NCBI GenBank assembly: GCA_025936675.1
Contig: JAICSX010000020.1
Location: forward strand, 1 to 36,791
DNA from: Sphingomonas sp.
GTDB taxonomy: Bacteria; Pseudomonadota; Alphaproteobacteria; Sphingomonadales; Sphingomonadaceae
Length of the DNA: 36,791 nucleotides
Direction of reading: 5' to 3'
This document shows positions 1 to 6,959 of the stretch, piece by piece (the stretch's first letter is position 1; each line of letters begins with the position of its first letter). The notes beneath the pieces were generated by a model, which did not search any database, had not been told where the DNA came from, and saw only the letters and a program-made list of their open reading frames with translations. Made by a program: the position numbers and the translations under genes.

Positions 1-218
1 AATATCCGCATTATACCCGACCTGTCGAATGGGAAGGGCGCACGATCCCCGAAGTGCTGCGGTCGGGGGATCATGCGAAGATCGCGGCGTGGCGACACGA
101 ACGCGCGGTCGACGATACACGGCTAAGGCGGCCGGACCTGATCGAGCGCCACGGGGGCGCATCGCAGGCACCGCCCTCTGGCGCGCGGCGACGAGATACG
201 AAGGCAAAAGACAAATGA
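1..218 (+). CDS. trmD: tRNA (guanine-N1)-methyltransferase TrmD, C-terminal end (partial)
   Basis: TrmD methylates G37 of tRNAs at N1 using S-adenosylmethionine. Only the last 71 codons are present; the gene enters the window already in frame, with codons starting at position 3. The frame encodes [20 protein letters not shown] followed by a W-R-x4 segment and [12 protein letters not shown], the conserved C-terminal region of TrmD that helps form the tRNA-binding domain. A variable, basic tail follows. The stop TGA (216-218) overlaps the ATG of rplS (215-217) in an ATGA junction, which points to translational coupling. The trmD-rplS order is the usual one in proteobacteria, normally as part of an rpsP-rimM-trmD-rplS operon whose upstream part lies outside the window. 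No start codon is visible because of the truncation. Confidence 0.9.
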   Translation, partial: YPHYTRPVEWEGRTIPEVLRSGDHAKIAAWRHERAVDDTRLRRPDLIERHGGASQAPPSGARRRDTKAKDK

Positions 219-646
219 ACCTGATCGAGACCCTGGAGCGCGAAGCGATCGACGCGCTGACCAAGGACAAGCCCGTTCCCGAATTTCGTCCCGGCGACAC
301 TTTGCGCGTCGGCGTAAAGGTTATCGAAGGCGACCGCACCCGTGTGCAGGCTTTCGAGGGCGTCTGCATCGCCCGTGCCAACAAGGGCGTCGGCTCCAGC
401 TTCACCGTCCGCAAGATTAGCTTCGGCGAGGGCGTGGAGCGCGTCTTTCCGCTTTATTCGCCGATCATCGATTCGATCGAGGTCGTGCGCCGCGGCGACG
501 TCCGCCGGGCCAAGCTCTATTACCTGCGCGGCCGCACCGGCAAGGCGGCGCGTATCGCCGAGCGCCGGACCGTCCAGCGCGACGTGCCGGGCGGGCAGGG
601 CGCGGAGACCGAAGCGGCACGCGTCGAGAACGCACCGGAAGCTTGA
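215..646 (+). CDS. rplS: 50S ribosomal protein L19
   Basis: L19 is a large-subunit ribosomal protein located at the interface between the 30S and 50S subunits. The 143-residue product starts [13 protein letters not shown] and contains the family core [20 protein letters not shown], the [20 protein letters not shown] strand region, [11 protein letters not shown] and [11 protein letters not shown]. It is longer than the roughly 115-residue E. coli protein because of an acidic C-terminal tail of about 30 residues, as is common in alphaproteobacteria. The frame stays open upstream to position 29, but the ATG at 215 matches the L19 N terminus, overlaps the trmD stop, and has an AAGG Shine-Dalgarno about 10 bases upstream. 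A GC hairpin follows the stop. The assignment is secure. Confidence 0.97.
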   Translation: MNLIETLEREAIDALTKDKPVPEFRPGDTLRVGVKVIEGDRTRVQAFEGVCIARANKGVGSSFTVRKISFGEGVERVFPLYSPIIDSIEVVRRGDVRRAKLYYLRGRTGKAARIAERRTVQRDVPGGQGAETEAARVENAPEA

Positions 647-653
647 GCCGTTG

Positions 654-673
654 GCGGCGCTTGTGCGCGCCGC
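654..673 (+). terminator. GC hairpin after rplS (possible terminator)
   Basis: Just after the rplS stop, GCGGCGC (654-660) can pair with GCGCCGC (667-673) around a six-base loop, TTGTGC. No T-run follows, so this is not a classical intrinsic terminator. It could be a 3' stabilising hairpin for the ribosomal-protein mRNA or a chance structure in GC-rich DNA. It lies in the 51-base gap before the TPR-oxygenase gene. Confidence 0.3.
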
Positions 674-697
674 GATTGCAGATGCTATCTAGCCGCC

Positions 698-2521
698 ATG
701 CCGGCGGCGCCATTGACACCTGAGCAATCGAGCGCCGTCGCCAATGCGGCACGGGTGCTCGAGCAGGGGCGCGTTGCGGAAGCGGCGAACCTCGTCGCTC
801 CGCTTATTCGAGCGGGGTGCCACCATCCCGATCCGCTGATGATCTATTCGGCGGCCTGCGAAGCGCTGGGCCAGATCAACGAGGCGTTCGAGGCTTGCAA
901 GTTGGCCGTCGACGCATCGCCGGAGCGTGCGGACCTTTGGGGTGCGCTCGGCCGGATGCTATATGAGAACGGGCAAGCGGAGAAAGGTGCGGAGCTGCTC
1001 GAGCGCGCCGTCTCGCTCGATCCTGCCAATGCCGAGCTTTGGTACAATCTCGCTTTGGCTGCCGGCGATGCTGGAGACCTGCCGCGCGCGATCGAGGCAA
1101 TGCAGAAAGCCGCCGAACTTAGGCCCCAATGGGCGAATGCGTGGGGCGGCCTTGGATTTTTCCAGGAGCAGGCCGGCCAACTCGAAGCGGCCGAGGCGAG
1201 CTTGAAACGCGCGCTTGAGCTCGAACCGTCACTCGCGTCGGCGCGGCACGCATTGACGGTGACCCTGCGTCGGCTCGACCGCGTCGACGAAGCGCTTGCC
1301 GTCTCGTCGGAGGCCACGGCTGGAGAGACTCGCCTCGTCCGGGCGCATCTGCTCGCTGACAGGGGTTCGACGGGAGCTCCAGACGCTTACAAGGCCATTC
1401 TAGCGGAGCGTCCGGACCTGATCGATGGGCACGAGACCTACGCGCGGCTGATGCCGCAGATTGGTCGGCCGGAAGAAGCGCTCGACACCTATCGGCAGGC
1501 GCTCACCGGTGTTCCACCGCCGGAGTTGTACCATTCGGCGCTGGCGAGCGCTCATGCGCTTGGCGATAGCGAGAACCTCGATCGTTGGGCCGCCGAGGCC
1601 GAGCACAAATTCGGTGCCGGTCCGCATTATGGCCTGTATCGGGCGCTTGCCGCCCGGATGCGCGGCGATGCGGCGGGAGCGCTCCGACTGATGGAGCCAC
1701 TTGCAGCGGCAGGATACCTGCCCGCAATCTCGCAATGCGCCGAGACAGCGCTGATGCTCCACGATTTTGACGCAGCGGAGCGGCACGCGCTTGCAGCGAC
1801 CGAGGCCAATCCGGTCGATCAGAGCGCATGGGCCGTCCTGACCATAGCATGGCGCGTGAAGCAGGACCCGCGAGAGAATTGGCTCGCCGATTACGAACGC
1901 TTCGTCATGCCGATCGAAATCGACCCGCCGTCCGGCGACCGGGCTGGCTTCATGGGCGGGGTTGCGAGCGAGTTGCACTCGCTCCACAACATGAGCCACC
2001 AGCCTGCCGACCAGTCCCTGCGTGAGGGCACGCAGACGAGGGGAAATCTGTTCGATAAGCGATCACCAATGGTCCAGGCGTTGGCCGGGCAGATCCGTCG
2101 CCAGGTGGACGAGCGCATCGCGCAGCTTCCTTCCGACCCCACGCATCCGTTTCTGTCGCGCAAAAGCGGCAAAGCGCAGTTCATCGGCTCCTGGTCGGTC
2201 CGGCTTCGAAGCGGCGGCTATCATGTCGCGCACATCCATCAGGAAGGCTGGCTCAGCTCGGCGCTTTATGTCGAACTGCCGGACTCGATTGTACGCGCCG
2301 GTCGCGAAGCGGCAGAAGGTCAGCCGAGCGAAGGCGCGCTGACGTTCGGTGTTCCAAGCAGCGTCTTCGGTTTGGACCTCTGCCCACGCCGGATCGAACG
2401 GCCCGCAGTCGGCCGTCTGGTCGTCTTCCCTTCTTATTTCTGGCACGGAACCTTGCCGTTCAACAGCGACAGCCCGCGGCTCACCGTCGCATTCGACATG
2501 GTGCCTGTGAACGCAACCTAA
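698..2521 (+). CDS. TPR-repeat protein with C-terminal 2OG-Fe(II) oxygenase domain
   Basis: The 607-residue protein has two parts. Residues of about 1-420 are helical tetratricopeptide repeats (for example AELWYNLALAAGDAGDLPRA and ANAWGGLGFFQEQAGQLEAA), a protein-interaction scaffold. The last 190 residues match the putative 2OG-Fe(II) oxygenase family (Pfam 2OG-FeII_Oxy_5). Y508-H-V-A-H512-I-H514 with GWLSS gives the proximal histidine cluster, and FPSYFWHGTLPF supplies the distal His583. Arg594, in SPRLTVAFD, is placed to bind 2-oxoglutarate. Such enzymes typically hydroxylate a protein or small-molecule substrate; the substrate here is unknown. There is no signal peptide, so it is probably cytoplasmic. 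The ATG at 698 has no obvious Shine-Dalgarno, leaving the start moderately certain. The gene sits alone between rplS and a dipeptidyl peptidase. Sulfotransferase-type TPR proteins with the same architecture occur later in the window. Confidence 0.85.
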   Translation: MPAAPLTPEQSSAVANAARVLEQGRVAEAANLVAPLIRAGCHHPDPLMIYSAACEALGQINEAFEACKLAVDASPERADLWGALGRMLYENGQAEKGAELLERAVSLDPANAELWYNLALAAGDAGDLPRAIEAMQKAAELRPQWANAWGGLGFFQEQAGQLEAAEASLKRALELEPSLASARHALTVTLRRLDRVDEALAVSSEATAGETRLVRAHLLADRGSTGAPDAYKAILAERPDLIDGHETYARLMPQIGRPEEALDTYRQALTGVPPPELYHSALASAHALGDSENLDRWAAEAEHKFGAGPHYGLYRALAARMRGDAAGALRLMEPLAAAGYLPAISQCAETALMLHDFDAAERHALAATEANPVDQSAWAVLTIAWRVKQDPRENWLADYERFVMPIEIDPPSGDRAGFMGGVASELHSLHNMSHQPADQSLREGTQTRGNLFDKRSPMVQALAGQIRRQVDERIAQLPSDPTHPFLSRKSGKAQFIGSWSVRLRSGGYHVAHIHQEGWLSSALYVELPDSIVRAGREAAEGQPSEGALTFGVPSSVFGLDLCPRRIERPAVGRLVVFPSYFWHGTLPFNSDSPRLTVAFDMVPVNAT

Positions 2522-2538
2522 TAGCTCGCTTGCGAAGC

Positions 2539-2562
2539 GCCTATCCTTCGTTAGGAATAGGC
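2539..2562 (+). promoter_or_regulatory. Hairpin over the ribosome-binding region of the DPP-IV gene
   Basis: GCCTATCC (2539-2546) pairs with GG-A-ATAGGC (2554-2562), leaving one bulged A and a seven-base loop, TTCGTTA. The right arm contains the only purine-rich Shine-Dalgarno-like stretch (AGGAA) before the ATG at 2564, so the hairpin could limit initiation. It may also be what remains of a terminator for the upstream gene, but there is no T-tract. The pairing is visible directly; any function is a guess. Confidence 0.25.
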
Positions 2563-2563
2563 C

Positions 2564-4783
2564 ATGCGCTTTCTCCTTGCCGCGGCAGTTGCGCCGCTCC
2601 TCGTCGCCATGGCTCCTCCGCCGGGCGTTCCCCAGAAAGAACTCACCATCGAGCGGGTGTTCGACAGTCCGTCGCTCAACGGGCCAGTCCCGCGGCTGCC
2701 GAAGCTCTCACGAGATGGGCGGTATCTCGCGCTCCTTCGCAACCGTCCCAACGACCTCCAGCGGTACGACCTCTGGGCCTTCGACCGGCAGACCGGAAAA
2801 TGGTCGATGCTGGTCGATTCCGAGAAGCTCGGCACCGGCGAAGCCATGTCCGAAGCCGAAAAGATGCAGCGCGAGCGAAGGGGCGAGGTCAGCCTAAAGG
2901 GGATCGTCACGTACGACTGGTCCGCCGACAACAAGAGCATCCTCGTCCCGCTTGATGGCAAGCTCTACCTCGCCGGGGTCGACGGCAGCGTCCGGCAGAT
3001 CAAGGGCGGCGGCGCGGGTGAGACTCTCAATCCAGTTCTGAGCGAGAAGGGCAAATATTTGTCGTTCCTGCGCGACAACCGCTTGTGGGCGGGTCCGATC
3101 GCCGGAGCGATGAAACCGATCACGCCGGCCGAAGGCAAGCTCGTCCACTGGGGCGAAGCCGAGTTCGTCGCCCAGGAGGAGATGGCCCGCTACACCGGCT
3201 ATTGGTGGTCGCCGACCGACGCCCGCATCGCGGTCGAACGGTTCGACGAGTCTCCTGTCGACGTCCTAACCCGGGCGGCAATCGGCGCTACAGGTACCAC
3301 CACGACGCAGCAGCGCTATCCCGCCGCCGGCAAGCACAACGTGCTTGTCGCGCTCTACGTGATGGACCCGACCGGCGCGCATAAGGTCAAGGTCGACCTC
3401 GGCAAAAATCCCGACATCTATCTGACCCGCGTAGACTGGGCGCCGAACGGGAAGACGCTCTATGTCCAGCGTGAGAACCGCGATCAGACCCAGCTAGACG
3501 TGCTGGCGGTCGACCCCGCAACCGGCCGCAGCAGCCTGCTGTTCACCGAGCAAGCCGCTCCCGGCCACTGGATCAATCTCAGCGACGACTACAAGTTCCT
3601 AAAAGACGGCAGCCTCATCTGGTGGTCCGAACGTGACGGTTTCGGGCACCTCTACCGCTTTGCCGACGGGCGGTGGACGCAGCTGACCAAGGGACCTTGG
3701 GTCGTCGAGAAGCTCGCGGGTGTCGATCAGGATTCGCACCATCTGTTCTTCTCCGCAACCAAGGACGACGTGCTCGCGCCACAAGTCTATTCGATCGACT
3801 ATCTCAATCCCGGCGAACCGCAGCGGCTGACCGATCTCGCCTTTGCGAACGCCGCGACGATGGACAAGAACGGCAAGTCGCTGCTGATCAGCCGGTCGTC
3901 GCCGAGCCAGCCGCCGCAGGATTTTCTCGCGGATCAGACGGGCAAGCTCCTGACGTGGGTTGAAGAGAACAAGCTGGACGCGAGCCATCCCTACGCGCCA
4001 TATGTGGCGAGCCACCGGCTGCCGACGTTCGGCACGATCAAGGCGGCCGACGGCTCAAATCTATACTGGAAGATGATCACGCCGCCGCTCGTGGCCGGGA
4101 AGCGCTATCCCGTCTTCTTCGAACATTATGGCGGGCCAACGAGCCAGACCGTCAGCAAAGGTTGGGTCTCGCCGCTCGACGAAGCGCTAGTCCAGATGGG
4201 CTATATCATCTTCGATATCGACAATCGCGGAAGCCCGAACCGCGGGGTCGATTTCGAGAAGCAGATCTATCACGCGATGGGTTCGGTCGAGGTCCAGGAC
4301 CAGAAAGCCGGCGCCGCCTATTTGAAGACGCTACCGTTCGTCGATCCGAACAAAATCGCGATCTACGGCTGGTCTTACGGCGGCTACATGACGGTGAAGC
4401 AGCTCGAGGCTGATCCCGGCTTCTACGCAGCGGGAATCGCCGGCGCTCCGGTGACCAAGTGGGAACTCTACGACACCCATTATACCGAGCGGTACATGGG
4501 AACCCCGCAGCGCGACGCGGCGGCTTACGCCAAGTCCGACGCGATCGCCGACGCGGACCGGATCAGCGACCCACTCCTGATCATTCATGGAATGTCGGAC
4601 GACAACGTCTTCTTCGAGAACAGCTCAGAGCTGATCGCCAAGCTGCAGCACGACGACCGGCCGTTCGAGATGATGCTTTATCCGGGCGAGACCCATCGTT
4701 CGGGGACGCCGAAGATGCTCACGCATCGCTGGCACACAATCCTCAATTTCCTGCGCGAGCACGGAGTCGTCGCGCCGAAGTGA
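2564..4783 (+). CDS. Dipeptidyl-peptidase IV, S9 family serine peptidase
   Basis: This 739-residue enzyme should remove X-Pro or X-Ala dipeptides from the N termini of peptides. The N terminus MRFLLAAAVAPLLVAMA is a signal peptide, so the product is periplasmic or outside the cell. The first 460 residues form the DPP-IV beta-propeller, including the double-glutamate motif QEEMARYTGYWWSP (Glu205-Glu206 by my count) that holds the substrate N terminus. The C-terminal alpha/beta-hydrolase domain carries the nucleophile Ser604 in GWSYGG, Asp679 in SDDNV and His711 in GETHRSG. Length and motif order are normal for bacterial DPP-IV. The start is set by the signal peptide, and a purine-rich stretch lies inside a small hairpin just upstream. 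Its neighbours suggest peptide use: a second exported peptidase (M28) lies 4 kb downstream. Convergent with the DUF2189 gene, 16 bases apart. Confidence 0.93.
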   Translation: MRFLLAAAVAPLLVAMAPPPGVPQKELTIERVFDSPSLNGPVPRLPKLSRDGRYLALLRNRPNDLQRYDLWAFDRQTGKWSMLVDSEKLGTGEAMSEAEKMQRERRGEVSLKGIVTYDWSADNKSILVPLDGKLYLAGVDGSVRQIKGGGAGETLNPVLSEKGKYLSFLRDNRLWAGPIAGAMKPITPAEGKLVHWGEAEFVAQEEMARYTGYWWSPTDARIAVERFDESPVDVLTRAAIGATGTTTTQQRYPAAGKHNVLVALYVMDPTGAHKVKVDLGKNPDIYLTRVDWAPNGKTLYVQRENRDQTQLDVLAVDPATGRSSLLFTEQAAPGHWINLSDDYKFLKDGSLIWWSERDGFGHLYRFADGRWTQLTKGPWVVEKLAGVDQDSHHLFFSATKDDVLAPQVYSIDYLNPGEPQRLTDLAFANAATMDKNGKSLLISRSSPSQPPQDFLADQTGKLLTWVEENKLDASHPYAPYVASHRLPTFGTIKAADGSNLYWKMITPPLVAGKRYPVFFEHYGGPTSQTVSKGWVSPLDEALVQMGYIIFDIDNRGSPNRGVDFEKQIYHAMGSVEVQDQKAGAAYLKTLPFVDPNKIAIYGWSYGGYMTVKQLEADPGFYAAGIAGAPVTKWELYDTHYTERYMGTPQRDAAAYAKSDAIADADRISDPLLIIHGMSDDNVFFENSSELIAKLQHDDRPFEMMLYPGETHRSGTPKMLTHRWHTILNFLREHGVVAPK

Positions 4784-4799
4784 TTAGGACGAACGCCGC

Positions 4800-5627
4800 T
4801 TAGCGTCTCGGCACGACCGGCATCGCGGTCCGGTCGACGAGGCGCGTGTAGAGGTGCCATGTCGAATAGCCGAGCCACGGTAGGACGAAGGCGAGTCCGA
4901 CGAACAGCGGGATCGAGCCGAGCACGAGCAGTACAAGGACGACGATGCCCCAGCGGACCATCTCGCCCTTGTTCGCGTGCGCTGCGCGCCATGACGCGGA
5001 GACGGCTTCTCCCGCCGTAACGTCGCAGTCGACGAGCATCGGAAGCGAGACGACGCTGAGCGCAAGCACGACCCAGCCAAAGATCGCGCCGACGATGGCG
5101 CCGGAAATGATCAGCGCCCAGCCTTTCGGCGTGGTGAAGACCATCGACAGGAAATCGCCGACCGTTGCGGGAGTCGTCCAGCCGAAGATCAGGCCGTAGA
5201 GCGCGCCAGCGGCAATGAGCCACAGGAAGAAGATCGCCAGCAAGAGCCCGGCGACCATTCCCATGTCGTCGACCGTTCGGCGCTTTCGCACGTCGAGGAA
5301 ATTGAACCAGTGCAGGCTGCTTTCGCCCGATTCCCGTCGGTCGGCGAGCTCGTAGAAGCCGACGGCCGCCACGGGGCCGAGTAGCCCCACGCCGGCCACG
5401 ACGGGCAGGAAGAAGGGTATCAGCGGCATGCTCGTGGTCATCACCACGGCGGCGAGGCCGAGCACGGTGTAAATGAGGCCCGCGAAGACGATGTCGCCGC
5501 GGAACGTCTTGAAATCGTCGAGACCTTGCCTGAGCGCCGAGCGGATATCGTCGTCGCCGATGTTGCGGACGGGAACTTGTTTCGTCCTGCGCGGGGTCCT
5601 GCCGCGCGCGATCGTATTGGTCGCCAT
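4800..5627 (-). CDS. DUF2189 domain-containing integral membrane protein
   Basis: The 275-residue protein has five or six strongly hydrophobic segments (for example IVFAGLIYTVLGLAAVVM and GLLLAIFFLWLIAAGALYG) after a basic, soluble N terminus. The pattern, including an N-terminal RNIGDDDIRSALRQGLDDF motif and a central GFYELADRRESGE loop, fits the DUF2189 family, which is conserved in alphaproteobacteria but has no assigned function. I chose the ATG at 5627 because AAGGAGGTG, an almost perfect Shine-Dalgarno, sits 3 bases upstream; the frame stays open for 25 more codons but those look unlike protein. The gene is divergent from the methyltransferase at 5772, with a 144-base shared upstream region in which I see no convincing promoter. 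Inner-membrane location is inferred from the hydrophobic segments. Confidence 0.85.
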   Translation of the reverse strand: MATNTIARGRTPRRTKQVPVRNIGDDDIRSALRQGLDDFKTFRGDIVFAGLIYTVLGLAAVVMTTSMPLIPFFLPVVAGVGLLGPVAAVGFYELADRRESGESSLHWFNFLDVRKRRTVDDMGMVAGLLLAIFFLWLIAAGALYGLIFGWTTPATVGDFLSMVFTTPKGWALIISGAIVGAIFGWVVLALSVVSLPMLVDCDVTAGEAVSASWRAAHANKGEMVRWGIVVLVLLVLGSIPLFVGLAFVLPWLGYSTWHLYTRLVDRTAMPVVPRR

Positions 5628-5771
5628 GACACCTCCTTGAACGGTGCCGTCCGGCGAGCCCATGAACAGTTGGACGCCGGGCGCCTGCTGACCCCTTAAC
5701 ACAGTGGACGCGAGTCGGTCAGCGGTTCACGCCGCTTTTCATGAAAGCTTCGGCTCCGCTAAGCAGTCGCG

Positions 5772-6959
5772 ATGGAGGATGTCTCGCAGCTGGTCGCGAA
5801 ACAATATGAGGCGTTCGCTTATCCCGAACCTTTTGCCGACATCGCCGAGGAAATGGCGAAGGGCTATCACCAGATCGGCGATCCCGCGCTTTATGCGCCT
5901 GTTCTCTGGCCGCGTGGCAAGCCCAATCGGCCCCTCCGAATCTTGGTGGCGGGCTGCGGGACGGTGCAGGCGGCATGCATCGCTTACACGAACCGAGATG
6001 ACGAGGTCGTCGGCATCGATCTTTCTGAAGCGTCGCTGGCGCATGAGCGGTTCCTCCAGGAGCGCCACGCGCTCGGCAATTTGAAGCTGTTCAAGGGCAA
6101 TCTCCTCGAGGCGGAATCACTCGGCGGCAGCTTCGACGTGATCATCTCGACTGGCGTGCTTCATCATCTGGCGGATCCAAGCGCGGGGCTAGCCGCACTT
6201 GAGAAGGTGTTCGCGCCGGACGGCGTGATGGTGCTGATGGTCTACGGCCAGACCGTCCGCACCGGGGTCTACATGCTTCAGGACGCGTTCCGTAGAATGG
6301 GAATCGAACAGACGAGCTATGGCGTCGCGCAGGTTCGCAGCATCCTGAGCGAGCTCCCAGGCCGCCATTTCGCTCAGAATTATATTCAGGCGGCCAAAGA
6401 ATTGGAACACGATGTCGCGCTGGTTGACACCTTCCTCCACCCGCAGGATCGTGCTTACACGATCCCGCAGGTGATGGGGCTGGTCAATGGCGCCGGCCTC
6501 ACGTTCCAGAACTGGGTCGACAACAACCCGTATTGGCGGAACGCGGTATGGGGCCCCGACAGCGCGATCGCGCAGGCCGTCGATCCGCTACCGCCGCGCG
6601 AGCACTGGGCCGCCGTCGAGATGCTCCGGCTGAGTGCCGGAATGCATGTGTTCACCGTTTGTCGCGGAGATGTGGACCTGGTCGATTTCGATAGCGGCGA
6701 TTGCCGCCATTTCGTGCCGCATCACGCGCCGGGCCTCGTTCGAAAAGGACCGGGACATTTTCAGCGAGGAGGATACGAGTTTCGCTGCTCCGAGCTCGAG
6801 CAATTCGTGCTCGACGGTGCTGACGGCACGCGGACGATCGGCGAGATCATCGATGTTCCGGCGCTCGAGGTCGTCGAACAGCGCAATGAGTTCGCGCGGC
6901 GCTATTTCGAGCACCTCTGGAAGCTCGGGCATGTGATGATCGGGCTACCTGGCAGCTAG
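5772..6959 (+). CDS. Class I SAM-dependent methyltransferase with extra C-terminal domain
   Basis: The 395-residue protein has a Rossmann-type methyltransferase domain at residues of about 50-170. Motif I is LRILVAGCGTVQ (56-67), the ribose-binding acidic residue is Asp83 in GIDLS, and FDVIISTGVLHHLADP is motif IV/post-motif IV. This core resembles small-molecule methyltransferases, but the substrate cannot be read. After a helical linker, the last 110 residues (from about CRGDVDLVDFDSG) form a separate domain ending in LDGADGTRTIGEI and a helical segment. This looks like a winged-helix or PqqD-like module, a tentative resemblance only. The ATG at 5772 has no clear Shine-Dalgarno. The stop TAG shares the palindrome CTAG with the stop of the convergent M28 peptidase gene. 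No signal peptide; cytoplasmic. Confidence 0.8.
   Translation: MEDVSQLVAKQYEAFAYPEPFADIAEEMAKGYHQIGDPALYAPVLWPRGKPNRPLRILVAGCGTVQAACIAYTNRDDEVVGIDLSEASLAHERFLQERHALGNLKLFKGNLLEAESLGGSFDVIISTGVLHHLADPSAGLAALEKVFAPDGVMVLMVYGQTVRTGVYMLQDAFRRMGIEQTSYGVAQVRSILSELPGRHFAQNYIQAAKELEHDVALVDTFLHPQDRAYTIPQVMGLVNGAGLTFQNWVDNNPYWRNAVWGPDSAIAQAVDPLPPREHWAAVEMLRLSAGMHVFTVCRGDVDLVDFDSGDCRHFVPHHAPGLVRKGPGHFQRGGYEFRCSELEQFVLDGADGTRTIGEIIDVPALEVVEQRNEFARRYFEHLWKLGHVMIGLPGS

Noticed and set aside
29..214. N-terminal extension of L19
   Set aside because: These codons overlap trmD in a different frame and do not resemble L19; the ATG at 215 with ATGA coupling is better.
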